Of a stretch of 64,000 nt of DNA, positions 38,189 to 47,145 are shown one piece after another (positions within the stretch are counted from its first letter, which is position 1; each line of letters begins with the position of its first letter). The DNA is taken from NCBI RefSeq assembly GCF_028368995.1, contig NZ_JAQNDL010000003.1:2356001-2420000 (forward strand), given 5' to 3'. Under the pieces are notes generated by a model that was given only the letters and a program-made list of their open reading frames with translations, was not told the origin of the DNA and did no database searches. The DNA is from Nannocystis bainbridge (GTDB lineage: Bacteria > Myxococcota_A > Polyangia > Nannocystales > Nannocystaceae). The position numbers were made by a program, and so were the translations under genes.

Positions 38189-39322
38189 TCAGGACTGCGG
38201 CTTCTGCTTGGCCATCTCGGCCTTCATGCGCTCGGCCATCTGCTCGGGGGTGACATCTTCCTTGTGGGTGGCGATGCCCCAAGCCATGCCCGCGGGGTCG
38301 AGGATCATGCCGTAGCGGTCGCCCCAGAACTGGTCGCCCAGCGGCATGAGCGGCTTGGCGCCGGCCGACTGGGCCCTGGCGAACACCGCGTCGGCGTCGG
38401 TCACGTAGTGGTGGAAGGTCAGCGGCGTGCCCTTGAAGTCGGCGATCGACTTGCTGCCCATCTCGGGGAAGGCGTCGGACAGCATGACGACGCTGTCGCC
38501 GATCGCCAGCTCCGCGTGCATCACCTTCTTGCCGTCGTTCGAAAGCATGCGCGGCGACTTCTCGGTCGCGCCGAACGCGGCCTTGTAGAACTCGATCGCC
38601 GCGTTGGCGTCGGCCACCACGAAGCTCGGGGTGATCGCGTGGTACTCCTTCGGCATCTTCTCGGTCGCCGGGGTGCCGGCGATCTTCTTCCACGCCGGGG
38701 CCGCGCCCTTCTTCGGCTTCTTCTTGGTCGGCGCGAGGGCGATCTTGGCGCGCTCGGCGATCTGCTCGGGCGTCAGGTCCTCGACGTGGCTGGCGATCGC
38801 CCAGCGATGGCCGAACGGGTCGGTGACCTCGCCCCAGCGGTCGCCCCAGAACTGGTCCTCGGCGGGCATCCCGACCTTGGCGCCGGCGGCGGTCAGGGCG
38901 GCGATGGTGGCGTCGACGTCGGGCGAGTACATCAGCAGCAGCGCCGGCGAGCCGCCGAGCGACTGCGGGCCCTTCATGTCGCCCGACTCCTCGTCGATCA
39001 TGAGGATCGAGTCGCCGATCTTGACCTCGGCGTGGATCGCCTTGCCGCCCTCGCCGGGGATCGTCAGCACCTTCGTGGCGCCGAGGTTCTTGGTGTAGAA
39101 CTCGACCGCGTCGTCGACGCCCTTGACGATGATCTGCGGGGTGATCGCGTGGAAACCCTCGGGGATCGGCTTGACCTCGGCCTTGGGCGGCTCGGGTGCC
39201 GGCGCCGGCGGAGCGGAGGCCGTCGAATCAGGGATGGCGGTGTCGGTCTTCGGCGAATTGCTGCAACCCAGGGGGAGCAGCGTCAACGCGATGAACAGGA
39301 CTGAGGGGTGGGTCTTGGTCAT
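38189..39322 (-). CDS. Lipoprotein with two VOC (glyoxalase/PhnB-like) domains
   Basis: The 377-residue product has a lipoprotein signal (LFIALTLLPLGC, C20), a Pro/Ala linker and two VOC domains (about 58-185 and 225-365). Each begins FHAITPQIIV or YHAITPSFVV and ends in DQFWGDRWGEVTDPFGHRWAI or DQFWGDRYGMILDPAGMAWGI, followed by EDLTPEQIAER or EDVTPEQMAER. The pattern is that of PhnB/YCII-type VOC proteins with DxFWGDR. Enzymatic VOC proteins are usually cytoplasmic, so a lipid-anchored tandem form is unusual. Role unknown; it could bind a small molecule or metal at the envelope. Confidence 0.85.
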   Translation of the reverse strand: MTKTHPSVLFIALTLLPLGCSNSPKTDTAIPDSTASAPPAPAPEPPKAEVKPIPEGFHAITPQIIVKGVDDAVEFYTKNLGATKVLTIPGEGGKAIHAEVKIGDSILMIDEESGDMKGPQSLGGSPALLLMYSPDVDATIAALTAAGAKVGMPAEDQFWGDRWGEVTDPFGHRWAIASHVEDLTPEQIAERAKIALAPTKKKPKKGAAPAWKKIAGTPATEKMPKEYHAITPSFVVADANAAIEFYKAAFGATEKSPRMLSNDGKKVMHAELAIGDSVVMLSDAFPEMGSKSIADFKGTPLTFHHYVTDADAVFARAQSAGAKPLMPLGDQFWGDRYGMILDPAGMAWGIATHKEDVTPEQMAERMKAEMAKQKPQS

Positions 39323-39739
39323 GGGGTGGGGAACCTTGCAAAGCGGCGCGCAAATGTCCAGCGACCTGATCCGTGTTCTTTACGCAAACCCGCATAATTC
39401 GAGCGAAACCCCAGTCGCTGGGGGCCTCGTTGCCCACGGCGAATCGCCGCTGGCCCGAGCATTCGGATTTAACTCTCACGCCGGGCCCAGCCCCGGGGAC
39501 AAACGATATGGCACCGAGAACATGTCCCACGAGACATGTTGAAAATCATCTGTCCCTCGGGACATCTCACGGGGCATCCCCGACTGCCATCAATCGCGGC
39601 GGTCGCGACCTCGGGTCGCGCGGATGCAGAGGCGCGAACGCGCGAGCTCCCGATCGCGCGCCGCCGGGCCCTGCGCGCCCCCGCGGCGCGGCTTGACGCG
39701 CGCGCGCGCGGCGACGTAGCGTGACCGTGGAGGTCTCTC
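39323..39739. repeat. Divergent gap containing two perfect inverted repeats
   Basis: AACATGTC (39519-39526) pairs with GACATGTT (39533-39540), and TGTCCCTCGGGACA lies at 39551-39564. Both belong to the interspersed family. This is one of few divergent gaps that contain them. No gene is visible in the rest of the 417 bases. Confidence 0.6.
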
Positions 39740-41425
39740 TTGCTGCGCAGCACGTCGCGTCCGCTCCTCTCTCCTGGCGCCCTGGCGCTCGTCCTCGCCG
39801 GCTGCGGCGAACCTGGTGGCCGCGACTCGAGCAGCGATTCGGCGGGCATCACCTCGGTCGCCAGCAACAGCAGCCCCACCGCCGCCACCACCGTCACGCC
39901 GCCCGCCACCACCGGCGAGACCGGCGCCGGCACCAGCAGCACCGGCGACATCACCCCGACCACCGACGGGGTCGACACCACCGGCAACCTCCCCAAGCTC
40001 GACATCGGCGGCGTGCCCGACTTCGCCGGCGACGACACCGAGGGCCCGCCGCTGCCGCTGACCTGCGAGAACATCGCCATGCAGCCCGCGACCAGCGTCG
40101 GCTGCGAGTTCTGGGGCGTCGACCTGCCGATGCTGCAGTACAACGAGCTGGCCTACGGCATCAGCGTCGGCAACATGTCCGAAGAGCCAGCCATGATCAC
40201 GATCGAGGACCTGCGCGGTCCGGGCGGGACCTTGCGGGTGATCACGCAATTGGAGGTCGCGCCCAAGCAGAGCCAGCTCGTCAAGATCAACGGCCTCGAC
40301 GGCGTGGCCCCCGGCGACAACCAGGTCGCCAAGCAAGGCATCACCCCGGCGGCGGCGTTCCGCGTGACCTCGACGGTGCCGGTCACGGCGATGCAGATCA
40401 ACCCGGTCGGCGGCGGCCCCTCGCACGTCGCCGAGGCCAGCCTGCTGCTGCCGCGCCAGGCGCTGGCGACTTCCCACTTCGCGACCTCGTACGCGTGGAT
40501 GTTCGGCACCTGGACGGTGGTGGTCGCGGTCGAGGACGATACGACGATCACCACCTCGAACGGCGACGCCGCGCTCGACGCCTTCGGCGCCTGGACCTTC
40601 ACGCCCGGCAGCGACACCACCGCGTTCTTCGTCGGCTCCGACAAGCCGGTGGCCGTGTTCTCGGGCACCGACTGCGTGCTGATCCCCGGCGACCCGTGGT
40701 ACGCTTGCGACCACCTCGAGGAGCAGATGGTGCCGCTGGCCTCGTGGGGCACCAGCTACGTCGGCGCCCGCCACCCGCAGCGCGTGCCCGGCATCAACCC
40801 CGCGCCCGAGGAGGTCCGCTGGCGGATCGTCGGCGCCGTCGACGGCACCTCCGTCAACCTGCAGCCGCCGCAGCCCGGCGTCGGCGGCACGCTCAACATC
40901 GCCAAGGCCGGCCAGATCGTCGAGTTCGCCAGCACCGAGAGCTTCGTCGCCACCGGCGACCAGCCGTTCCAGCTGCTGCAATTCATGACCGGCTGCTACA
41001 ACGTGATCAAGCAGACCGGCGATCCGAACAATTGCAGCCAGGGCCCGACCGGCGACCCGTACATGATCCAGGTGCCGCCGATCGAGCAATGGATGACGGC
41101 GCTGCCGTTCCTCACCGATACCTCGTACCCCCGCGATTTCGCCATCCTGATGCGCGAGGCCGGGACGACGATCGAGCTGGCCTGCCTCGGCGTGGTCTCC
41201 GACGACCACTTCACCGCGATCCCCGGCACCAACTACGAGGTCGGCTACGTCGAGCTCGACGACAACAGCGGCGAGGGCGACTGCGGCGACGGGGCCCACT
41301 TCATCAGCGCCGACGCCCCGATCGGGGTGATGGTGGCCGGCCTCGACTGGGCCACCTCCTACGGCTACCCCGGGGGCCTCAACTTCAAGTCGCTGTGGGT
41401 CCCGCCGACCGAGCCGCCGGGCTGA
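39740..41425 (+). CDS. IgGFc-binding-type secreted lipoprotein
   Basis: TTG 39740, after GGAGG, gives a 561-residue protein with a lipoprotein signal (GALALVLAGC) and a ~75-residue Thr/Ser/Gly linker. The domain that follows has VGCEFWGVDLP, LVKINGLDGVAP, FRVTSTVPVTAMQINPV, LLPRQALATSHFATSY, FFVGSDKPVAVFSGTDCVLIP and DHLEEQMVPLASWGTSYVGAR. These are typical of the IgGFc-binding N-terminal-like domain that is common in myxobacterial surface proteins. It probably acts in adhesion at the cell surface. Four or more Cys residues may form disulfides. Nothing upstream suggests an operon. Confidence 0.82.
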   Translation: MLRSTSRPLLSPGALALVLAGCGEPGGRDSSSDSAGITSVASNSSPTAATTVTPPATTGETGAGTSSTGDITPTTDGVDTTGNLPKLDIGGVPDFAGDDTEGPPLPLTCENIAMQPATSVGCEFWGVDLPMLQYNELAYGISVGNMSEEPAMITIEDLRGPGGTLRVITQLEVAPKQSQLVKINGLDGVAPGDNQVAKQGITPAAAFRVTSTVPVTAMQINPVGGGPSHVAEASLLLPRQALATSHFATSYAWMFGTWTVVVAVEDDTTITTSNGDAALDAFGAWTFTPGSDTTAFFVGSDKPVAVFSGTDCVLIPGDPWYACDHLEEQMVPLASWGTSYVGARHPQRVPGINPAPEEVRWRIVGAVDGTSVNLQPPQPGVGGTLNIAKAGQIVEFASTESFVATGDQPFQLLQFMTGCYNVIKQTGDPNNCSQGPTGDPYMIQVPPIEQWMTALPFLTDTSYPRDFAILMREAGTTIELACLGVVSDDHFTAIPGTNYEVGYVELDDNSGEGDCGDGAHFISADAPIGVMVAGLDWATSYGYPGGLNFKSLWVPPTEPPG

Positions 41426-41442
41426 TCGCCGCGTCCTCGATC

Positions 41443-41496
41443 TGTCCTGAGGGACATGTCACCCGTGCATTGTGGGGACATGTCCTTTCGGACATG
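41443..41496. repeat. Three TGTCC/GGACATG elements between same-strand genes
   Basis: TGTCCTGAGGGACA (41443-41456), GGGGACATGTCC (about 41474-41485) and TTTCGGACATG follow the IgGFc-type gene stop. They probably end that transcript before the cyclase gene. Confidence 0.6.
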
Positions 41497-41574
41497 CCGT
41501 CCTCGCCGGCCCCGCGCCAGATCACGCCGCGCAAATTTCGCAAGCGCGGCGCCGCTCTGCTACTCTCTGCCCCG

Positions 41575-43407
41575 ATGCAGCCGGAAGTCTACGCCTGGGA
41601 GTTCGACATCCCCGTCGCCCGACCCTCGCTGTGGGCCTTCGTGTCCGACACCGAGCGGCTCAACCGGCTGGCCGGGGTGTTCCCGGTCCACTATCAATAC
41701 AAGCCGCTCGACAGCGGCGGCAGCGAGGTCGTCGCCGAGGCGCGCACGGCGGGCATGCTGCTGCGGTGGGTCGAGCGCCCGTGCGAATGGGTCGAGCCGG
41801 AGTACTTCCGCTTCACCCGCGATTACAGCAAGGGCCCGTTCGTGCGCCTGGTGTCCGAGGTCCGCCTGCGCGACGGCGACCGGCCCGGCACCACCCGGTT
41901 GACGCACACGATCACCGTGACCCCGCGCCACTTCGTCGGTCGCATGCTCGCGCGGGTGGCCATCGGCGTGCAGACGAAGGCCGGCTTCGCCCGCGCCTAC
42001 GCCCTCGCGCCGCAGTGGGCGGCCGGGCAAGAGCTGCCGGCGATCGGCAGCGAGCGCCTGCCGCCGCGCGGGTTCGCGGCCCGCGAGCTGCGGCGCGTGC
42101 TGGTGCCGCTGGCCCATCGCCTCGGTGAGCCGCAATTGGCCGAGCTGCTGACGCATCACCTGCTGAGCAAGCCCGACAGCGAGCTCGACAGCCTGTCGCC
42201 GTACACGCTGGCGCGCGCGTGGCAGGTCGAGCGCGGGCCGCTGCTGCGGCTGTTCCTCCACGCCACCAAGGCCGGCCTGTTCGACCTGCAGTACCACCTG
42301 ATCTGCCCGTCGTGCCGGCGCAGCAAGGCCAACGTCACCAGCCTGGCCGACCTGCGCGAGGAGGGCCACTGCCCGAGCTGCAACATCCGCTTCGGCGTCG
42401 ATTTCGACCGCGCGGTCGAGGTCCGCTTCTCGCCGCGCCCGCTCGGGGTCGGCGAGGACGCCGCGGAATACTGCCACGCCGGTCCGCGCAACACGCCGCA
42501 CCGCGTCGCCGGTTGGAACTTCGAGCCAGGTACTTCGAGACAGGTCGAGACCACGCTCGAGCCCGGCCGCCACCAATTGCTGTCGCCGCAGGCCGGCTCG
42601 GTCTACTTCGAGGTCGTCGACGACGCCGACGCGCCGCGCGAGGCAGCGCTGACCCTCGCCGCCGACGGGCTGTCGGGCGCGCCCGAGCGGGTGCGCGCGG
42701 GCACGGTCCGCTTCGCCGTCGAAAGCCGGTTCGCCGCGCTCGCCGAGCTGATGATCGCGCGCGCCAAGTGGGCCGACGACGCGGTCACCGTGGCCGAGCT
42801 GACGGCCATGCAGGAGTTCCGCGAGCTGTTCGGCAGCGAGCTCCTGGCCCCCGGCGCCGAGTTCTCGATCCAGAACATGGTGTTCCTGTTCACCGACCTG
42901 GTCGGCTCGACCGCGATGTACGAGCGGCTCGGCGACGCGGCGGCGTTCGACCTGGTGCGCCGCCACTTCGACCTGCTGTCCGACATCTATTCGCAGCACG
43001 GCGGCGCGCTGGTCAAGACGATCGGTGACGCGATCATGGCGGTGTTCCGCCGCGGCGACGACGCCCTCCGCGCGGCGCTGGCGATGCACGCCAAGGTCCC
43101 TGCGCTGCGCGAGGCCGAGGGCGGCGCCGGCCTGGCCCTGCGCATCGGCCTCCACCGCGGGCCCTGCATCGCCATGACCGCCAACGAGCGCATCGACTAC
43201 TTCGGCACCACGGTCAACACCGCCGCCCGCGTGCAGGGCATCGCCGGCGGCCACGAGGTCGCGCTCAGCCCGGCCATGCTCGAGCTGCCCGAGGTCCGCG
43301 CCGCCCTCGCCGCGACCAGGCTGCCCGCCCGCACCGAGGAGCTGAAGCTCAAGGGCCTGTCCGGCCGCCACGCGATCTCGATCGTCGAGGTGCCGCAGGG
43401 CGAGTGA
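41575..43407 (+). CDS. Adenylate/guanylate cyclase with DUF5939-type N-terminal region
   Basis: The 610-residue product starts with a SRPBCC/START-like domain (about 1-150: WEFDIPVARPSLWAFVSDTERLNRLAGV), then a DUF5939-type region that includes CPSC-x(n)-CPSC (about 243-275), a likely zinc ribbon. The class III cyclase domain (434-600) has metal-binding D441 in LFTDLVGST, the second Asp D485 in TIGDAIMAVF, and DYFGTTVNTAARVQG. It should make cAMP or cGMP in the cytoplasm. A cNMP-binding kinase is encoded 5 kb away at 48604. The start is ATG 41575; the long frame before it is a shadow of the IgGFc-type gene. Confidence 0.9.
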   Translation: MQPEVYAWEFDIPVARPSLWAFVSDTERLNRLAGVFPVHYQYKPLDSGGSEVVAEARTAGMLLRWVERPCEWVEPEYFRFTRDYSKGPFVRLVSEVRLRDGDRPGTTRLTHTITVTPRHFVGRMLARVAIGVQTKAGFARAYALAPQWAAGQELPAIGSERLPPRGFAARELRRVLVPLAHRLGEPQLAELLTHHLLSKPDSELDSLSPYTLARAWQVERGPLLRLFLHATKAGLFDLQYHLICPSCRRSKANVTSLADLREEGHCPSCNIRFGVDFDRAVEVRFSPRPLGVGEDAAEYCHAGPRNTPHRVAGWNFEPGTSRQVETTLEPGRHQLLSPQAGSVYFEVVDDADAPREAALTLAADGLSGAPERVRAGTVRFAVESRFAALAELMIARAKWADDAVTVAELTAMQEFRELFGSELLAPGAEFSIQNMVFLFTDLVGSTAMYERLGDAAAFDLVRRHFDLLSDIYSQHGGALVKTIGDAIMAVFRRGDDALRAALAMHAKVPALREAEGGAGLALRIGLHRGPCIAMTANERIDYFGTTVNTAARVQGIAGGHEVALSPAMLELPEVRAALAATRLPARTEELKLKGLSGRHAISIVEVPQGE

Positions 43408-43410
43408 CCG

Positions 43411-43482
43411 TTCGGGAATGTCCTCTAGGGCATGTTCTTCGAGACATGCACCAAAGTGCATGCCCCTTCGGACATGCTCCGA
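43411..43482. terminator. Dense cluster of ACATG/CATGTCC repeats between convergent genes
   Basis: The 82-base gap between the cyclase and caspase genes consists almost wholly of these words: GGGAATGTCC, AGGGCATG, GAGACATG, GTGCATG and GGACATG. Parts pair with one another, for example GCATG-CACCAAAGTG-CATGC around 43448-43463. Confidence 0.6.
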
Positions 43483-43489
43483 GACCGCG

Positions 43490-45625
43490 TCACAGCGAGA
43501 CGCCGAGCACGAAGCCGGGCCACACGCGCATCTCGTAAGGATCGATCGGGACCCGCTGCAGGGTCCACCCGTAGCCCATGCGCTGACGCCCGCCCTGGAG
43601 GTCGACGTCGAGGTTGAGGGTCGGGCCGCCCCACACCGCGAGGCGACGGTTGTCCTGCCAGCCGAACATCACGCGCAGGCTGCCAAGCACCGAGGGGTTG
43701 TCGCGGAACTTGAACTTCGGCTGCTGCCAGTAACTGCCGAGGTCGATGTCGAGATAAAACCGCTGCTTGATCGGGATGTGGCCGCCGAAGCCGAGGCCCG
43801 ACATGAAGCCGCGGCCCTCGCCGCCCGGGTGCAGGCCGATCGCCAGGAACGAATAGGTGTACTTGGCGCGGAACTTGACCGCGAGGTTGAAGGCCGCGAT
43901 GTCCGAGGTCCAGATGTCGGCATAGATGCCGCCCTTGCGGGTGATGTTGAGGACGCCGATCTGCGCGTCAGCCTCGTCGGCGTAGTTGAACACGCCGACC
44001 TGCGCGCCGCGGACCTTGCCGGTGGTCACGCCGATGACGCCGACCTGCGCGCCGCCGACCTCCTTACTGACGTTGACGGGGGCTATCTGGGCGCCGCCGA
44101 CCGAGCGGGCCCAATTGACGCCGCCCGCGGCCTGGACCCCGCGCATGTGCCCGCGCAGGACGTTGACGCCGGCGGCCGCCTGGACGCCGCGGCCGTCGCC
44201 GCCGACGCTGTTGAAGCCGGCCGCGCCCTGGACCCCGCGCATGTCGCCGCGCACGAGGTTGAAGCCGGCGGTCGACTGGAAGCCGTGCACGCCGCCGCCG
44301 ACGTAGTTGAAGCCGGCCGCCAGCTGGACCCCGCGCACCCGCTCGTCGACCCAGTTGGCGCCGCTGGCGATCTCGACGCCGTCGATCACCGCGGCGCGAC
44401 CGACGATGAGGTTGAGCGAGAAGTGGTTGATGACCTTGCGCGTCTTCTCGAGCTTGTTGGTGGTCAGCGGATAGACGAAGCCGAACTGGACCGGAATGAC
44501 GCGGTACTGCGACGGATCGATCGGGACCTCGTCGCCGCGCATGGTGGTCATCTCGGCGCCGACCGAGGTCAGCGCCGCGCGCGTCAGCTCGTTCTGCACC
44601 CCCGGCCGCACGTCGACGGTCCCGCGCCACTTGTTCGCGCCGTCGTCGATGACGACCGAGTAACGCCCGGGCTCGAGCGCCAGCGACACCGCGCCGGCGC
44701 CGACGCCCTTGTAGAGCTCGGCCGCGAGCCGACCGTCGCTGTCGCGCACGTAGACCCGCCCGCCGATGCTCGAGTGAATGTCGAGCGTCGCGGTGGTCTC
44801 ACGCAGGTCGGTCATCACGAGGTCGCCGGTCCCGACCAGCTGGATGTCGTAGACGGGGTGCTGCGCGCGCCCCAGCGTGGTCTCGGTGCCCGCCAGCGTC
44901 TCGTCGAAGGCGAACCGATACGCCTCGTGCAAGGTGACCCGGCGATCGCGATTGACGTCGGCCGCGCCGCGCAGGCCCGACACTAGATAATGCGTGAAGT
45001 AGGAGCCGCCGATCCGGTCCGACTCCTGCGCGGCCTCCTCGGCGGAGCTCGAGGTGAGGAAGGCGTGACCCTGGATGTTGGCGTCGCCGGTCGACAGCGG
45101 CGGCCGCATCTTGCCGCCCTTGAGCCGCACGAACGCGCCCGAGGAGCACGAGTCGAGCAAGCCGAGGCGGACCTGGGCGTCGACGGCGTGGATGAGGCCG
45201 CGCAACCTGGGATAGTCGACCTGCGAGGTCCCGAGGTGCACGCCGCGATCGTCGGCGTGGCCGGAGTAATAAAAGAGGAACTGCACGCGCTCGCCGGCAG
45301 CCCGGGCCCTGGCGACGCGATCCTGGGCCCAGCGAAAGCCGTCGAGGAACTGCGTGGGGGACGGATCGATCAACACAAAGGCGTCCCGCCGATCGATGCC
45401 GCCGACGTCGGCGAGCACGCGCGAGAGGGCCTTGGCGTCGCTGCCGGCGTAGCGCAGCTTGACCCGCCCGGGCCCGCCGTCGTTGGCGCCGACGATCAGG
45501 GCGACCCGCCGCGTTTGCGGCTGCGGCACCGGCACGGCGGCCGCGTCGTCGTACACGGGCTCGCGCGGCGCGACTTCCAGCGCGCTGCCGAGCGCGAGCG
45601 CGGCCAGGCTAATCAGGGCGATCAT
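43490..45625 (-). CDS. Secreted caspase-family (C14) peptidase with surface-type repeats
   Basis: The 711-residue product has a signal peptide (MIALISLAALALGSALEV) and a caspase-type domain (about 38-290): RVALIVGANDGG, catalytic H123 in FLFYYSGHAD and catalytic C160 in LGLLDSCSSGAF. An EF-hand-like DVNRDRRVTLHEAYRFA follows. Residues ~420-570 carry repeated G-x-Q-x(3)-G-x-N units (GVQLAAGFN, GVQGAAGFN, GVQAAAGVN, GAQVGVFN), as in bacterial surface-repeat proteins. The end is beta-rich. The start overlaps the stop of the gene upstream (ATGA), and that gene overlaps an ECF sigma gene in the same way. Confidence 0.87.
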   Translation of the reverse strand: MIALISLAALALGSALEVAPREPVYDDAAAVPVPQPQTRRVALIVGANDGGPGRVKLRYAGSDAKALSRVLADVGGIDRRDAFVLIDPSPTQFLDGFRWAQDRVARARAAGERVQFLFYYSGHADDRGVHLGTSQVDYPRLRGLIHAVDAQVRLGLLDSCSSGAFVRLKGGKMRPPLSTGDANIQGHAFLTSSSAEEAAQESDRIGGSYFTHYLVSGLRGAADVNRDRRVTLHEAYRFAFDETLAGTETTLGRAQHPVYDIQLVGTGDLVMTDLRETTATLDIHSSIGGRVYVRDSDGRLAAELYKGVGAGAVSLALEPGRYSVVIDDGANKWRGTVDVRPGVQNELTRAALTSVGAEMTTMRGDEVPIDPSQYRVIPVQFGFVYPLTTNKLEKTRKVINHFSLNLIVGRAAVIDGVEIASGANWVDERVRGVQLAAGFNYVGGGVHGFQSTAGFNLVRGDMRGVQGAAGFNSVGGDGRGVQAAAGVNVLRGHMRGVQAAGGVNWARSVGGAQIAPVNVSKEVGGAQVGVIGVTTGKVRGAQVGVFNYADEADAQIGVLNITRKGGIYADIWTSDIAAFNLAVKFRAKYTYSFLAIGLHPGGEGRGFMSGLGFGGHIPIKQRFYLDIDLGSYWQQPKFKFRDNPSVLGSLRVMFGWQDNRRLAVWGGPTLNLDVDLQGGRQRMGYGWTLQRVPIDPYEMRVWPGFVLGVSL

Positions 45626-46410
45626 GGCGACACCTTCTCGACCAAAAACGAGGACTGAGCCCAGCCCGCGGGCAACTGCAGCGGGCGCGTGGTGGCGTCG
45701 GTGAACGCCGCGATCGTCTTGAGCTCGGCGACCACCCGCGAGGCGTCGAGCGGCCCGTTGGCGGTCACGAACACGAACCGCTCGAAATTCGGGGCGGCGT
45801 CGAGCTCGTAAGCCTGGGCCAGCCGGACCGCGCCGCCCTGGCGCAGCGCCGTCGAACCGCCGGGCTCGCCCGGGAAATGCAGCGTGACCACGCCGGCGCC
45901 GTCGAGCGAGGCGACCACGCCGTGGGTCGCCCCGGCGGCGACGTAGCTGACCTGAAGCACATCCCCGGCGCCGGCCCGCGCCGGCGCCCGCAGCGGCTCG
46001 GCGACCTCGCCGACCTGACGGTGGATCACCAGGTGCGAGGCCAGGCCCTTGATCCGCACGCCGTCGCCGGCCTCCCCCTGGGACATGTCCCCGAGGACAG
46101 ATGGTTCGCCGCTCGGCGCTGCGGGATCGCCCGGGCGCAGCATCACGATCGCCACCGCCGCGGCGGCGACCGCCGTCGGCAGGCCGAACCACACCATGCG
46201 CTGGCGGTTGGCGCGGGCCTCGGCGATGCGCCGCCCGGCTCGCCGCTCGACCTCGGCGGCCACCGCCGCGGCCGGGTGTGCGGCCAGGATCGCCGCGTCG
46301 GAGGCCCGCAGCGCCGCCAGCTCGGCCTCGTCGACCACCCCCGCGCGCTCGCCCGCCGCGATCTGCTCGAGATGCAGCGCCGGCCGCTGCCTGGTGCCCT
46401 TGTCGCTCAT
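45622..46410 (-). CDS. Single-pass membrane protein, possible anti-sigma or caspase partner
   Basis: The 262-residue product has a ~70-residue cytoplasmic part with ALHLEQIAAGERAGVVDEAELAALRASDAAIL, a membrane helix (72-91) and an outer beta-rich part (VLQVSYVAAGATHGVVASLDGAGVVTLHFPGE, AYELDAAPNFERFVFVTAN) that resembles DUF4384-type domains often found with caspase-family proteins. The topology and place, directly after an ECF sigma gene with an ATGA overlap, suggest an anti-sigma factor. No conserved zinc motif is visible. A GGACATGTCC copy at 46080-46090 lies in the coding region. Confidence 0.75.
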   Translation of the reverse strand: MSDKGTRQRPALHLEQIAAGERAGVVDEAELAALRASDAAILAAHPAAAVAAEVERRAGRRIAEARANRQRMVWFGLPTAVAAAAVAIVMLRPGDPAAPSGEPSVLGDMSQGEAGDGVRIKGLASHLVIHRQVGEVAEPLRAPARAGAGDVLQVSYVAAGATHGVVASLDGAGVVTLHFPGEPGGSTALRQGGAVRLAQAYELDAAPNFERFVFVTANGPLDASRVVAELKTIAAFTDATTRPLQLPAGWAQSSFLVEKVSP

Positions 46411-46889
46411 GCGGCCCCCTCTCGCGCCATCACGCCGGCGCGCAGCGTCCGCAGCCGCTTGCGGACCCCCGAGACCGAGAGCCCGACGCTCTCGGCGACC
46501 TCCTCGAGCGTCATGCCGTCGACGAGGTGCATCACCGCCATCGTGCCCGTCGACACCGGCTCGCGCGCGAACAACTTGTCGAGCACGACCCGCGCGACCC
46601 CGCGGGCCTCGGTGTCGTCGAGCGCGGCGATCTCCATCAGCAGCTCCGACTGCGGGTCCTCGGGCCGCCGCTTGATCGAGCGCAGCTTGTTGAGGCACAC
46701 GTTGGTGGCGATCCGCCACAACAGGCTGCACGCGCCCTTGTCGACCAGGCGCTCGCGGTGCACCAGAAGTTGTACGAAGACATCGTGCATGGCATCCACC
46801 GCCTGCTGCTCGTCGCGCAGCAAGCTCCGGCAACGGCGCAGGACCATCGGTCCGTGGCGCTTGTAGGTGTCCTGGACGTCGATGGCCAT
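46407..46889 (-). CDS. ECF-type RNA polymerase sigma factor
   Basis: The 160-residue product has region 2 (YKRHGPMVLRRCRSLLRDEQQAVDAMHDVFVQLLVHRERL, LLWRIATNVCLNKLR) and region 4 (DGMTLEEVAESVGLSVSGVRKRLRTLRAGV). ATG 46889 is preferred to GTG 46919, as GGGGGCTG precedes it and it gives the normal length. Its stop overlaps the start of the membrane protein gene, and that one overlaps the caspase gene, forming a strictly coupled three-gene operon on the minus strand. It probably directs transcription of its own operon. Confidence 0.9.
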   Translation of the reverse strand: MAIDVQDTYKRHGPMVLRRCRSLLRDEQQAVDAMHDVFVQLLVHRERLVDKGACSLLWRIATNVCLNKLRSIKRRPEDPQSELLMEIAALDDTEARGVARVVLDKLFAREPVSTGTMAVMHLVDGMTLEEVAESVGLSVSGVRKRLRTLRAGVMAREGAA

Positions 46890-47145
46890 CAGCCCCCGCT
46901 CGCCTCGACCCTCAAACACCGCCCGCAGCTTTGCCTGTCACTGCATCGCCGAACTTTTTTTGCGCGCGAACCCGCACGACCGCCGCCCGCGCCTGCACGG
47001 TCGCTCAGGCGAGCCCCTGTGAGGGACCACCCAGCCCTCCCGGTCGCGCCGCGCGGCATGGCGGGATGATTGTCCAGGCGCACACCGCCTCGCAAGGGCG
47101 CCGCGGACGGTGACACTTCCGCGGCCCCGCGGTGTTCGAGGTCGC

